In this document: positions 63,306-64,000 of the stretch, one piece after another
How positions within the stretch are numbered: position 1 is the stretch's first letter
Layout: the number at the start of each line of letters is the position of its first letter
The notes under the pieces: generated by a model
Told to the model about the DNA's origin: nothing
Seen by the model: the letters and a program-made list of their open reading frames with translations, nothing else
Databases searched by the model: none
Assembly: GCF_900635815.1 (NCBI RefSeq)
Contig: NZ_LR134173.1
Span: 471,501-535,500, forward strand
DNA length: 64,000 nucleotides
Direction: 5' to 3'
Origin: Legionella cherrii
GTDB taxonomy: Bacteria > Pseudomonadota > Gammaproteobacteria > Legionellales > Legionellaceae
Translations under genes and position numbers: made by a program

Positions 63306-64000
63306 ATGAACCCAAACATCGATTTATTATCACCGAATAGTTCACCGCAAAAACTCAAAACAGCAGGAGTCAAGCGTGTGAATAACCTCCCTTTAGTGAT
63401 AGCCATTGGCGTGTTGACTCTTTTTGTCGTGTTAATCGTCTTTGTTGCCCATAAGAGAGCCAATGCACAAAACCAAACCCCAGAGATTATAAAGGTCACG
63501 GGACAGAAGAAAAATAACATGAATCTGGCCAATGAAATCGTTGGAAATCACAAAACCGGTGTGTTGCCTGCGTCCAATGAGACACTCATTATCAATCATG
63601 AGCCAGTACTAGAGTTACCTGTGAATCAAAACTTCCCTCAAAAACAAGACATGGATAGTCAAAATGTATCGGACACAGAGCTGGAACGAATTCGTCAGGA
63701 AAAAACACAAGCATTTGAAGAAGCAGTCAAAGCAAAAACATCAATTATGGTTGATAATCCTCGCCTGAATACCAGGGAAAATACAACGACACACCGAGCC
63801 AATTCTGTTGGCACATTGGATGTTGATGGCGGCAGTTCCTTTAAAGAGCAACTGTTCGACGGGCAACCAAATGCCAGACCGATGCCACAAACCTTGGGCG
63901 GTGAGGAAAATGAAATGCGCTGGCATTTAAATTCACGACTTGAAAATCCCAACAGTCGATATGAGTTAAGAACTGGAAGCGTCATTCCTGGAGTAATGAT
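63306..64000 (+). CDS. trbI: TrbI, VirB10-family channel protein (partial, runs off the window)
   Basis: Open frame from an ATG at 63306, preceded by AAGGAG, to the window edge (231 codons seen). N-terminal cytoplasmic part, one membrane helix (LPLVIAIGVLTLFVVLIVFV), then the Pro/Gln-rich periplasmic linker, and it reaches YELRTGSVIPGVM, the start of the VirB10 beta barrel domain. It spans both membranes in the channel. The 3' part lies beyond the window. Confidence 0.9.
   Translation, partial: MNPNIDLLSPNSSPQKLKTAGVKRVNNLPLVIAIGVLTLFVVLIVFVAHKRANAQNQTPEIIKVTGQKKNNMNLANEIVGNHKTGVLPASNETLIINHEPVLELPVNQNFPQKQDMDSQNVSDTELERIRQEKTQAFEEAVKAKTSIMVDNPRLNTRENTTTHRANSVGTLDVDGGSSFKEQLFDGQPNARPMPQTLGGEENEMRWHLNSRLENPNSRYELRTGSVIPGVM

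Overview
The window looks like a Legionella chromosome, probably not L. pneumophila. Base composition is low-GC. Two large ankyrin-repeat proteins and several orphan genes resemble Dot/Icm effectors, and the right end carries the lvr regulatory genes followed by a trb-type conjugation system, an arrangement known from Legionella genomic islands. The genus is inferred from gene content; there is no rRNA gene to confirm it.

Layout, left half. 0-8 kb holds a fatty acid desaturase, two CheD-like putative glutamine deamidases (one on each strand), an ankyrin gene scar, a GTPase-like membrane protein and a 1008-residue ankyrin protein. 8.4-14 kb is a light-related cluster: SDR, iron-sulfur (6-4)-type photolyase, TspO, a second SDR and a CPD photolyase. 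15.7-19.7 kb is a three-gene export operon (ABC protein with a decayed nucleotide-binding domain, HlyD, TolC). 19.8-27.4 kb is a LysR regulator divergent from an operon of dabB, dabA, a PII-like gene, a zinc-ribbon gene, purE and purK. It reads as bicarbonate accumulation placed upstream of the bicarbonate-using purine step.

Middle. 28-39 kb is accessory DNA studded with copies of a palindromic repeat that begins GGGGTCAGGCCTTGAATTG. These repeats flank a fresh 301-bp tandem duplication that copied the start of an acetyltransferase gene, and one supplies the stop codon of a neighbouring gene. Here too are a glycosyltransferase-ankyrin protein, a disordered putative effector, a YHS protein and a serine-hydrolase-like protein that has lost its catalytic motifs. 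A class II aldolase and an Fe(II)/2-oxoglutarate dioxygenase follow.

Right third. A 3' tRNA fragment at 40986-41011 looks like an attachment site. After it come hipBA, a tyrosine recombinase with a small excisionase, an S24-type regulator with strong palindromic operators, a queuosine-precursor transporter, a methyltransferase, a diguanylate cyclase and motAB. A graveyard of insertion sequences (ISAs1, Tn3 and IS630 remnants) contains a GC-rich, hairpin-dense insert of about 260 bp inside the IS630 transposase. From 54.7 kb to the end, a repressor gene faces lvrA-lvrB-lvrC(csrA-like)-trbBCDEFGH-trbI, the start of an integrative conjugative element that runs off the window.
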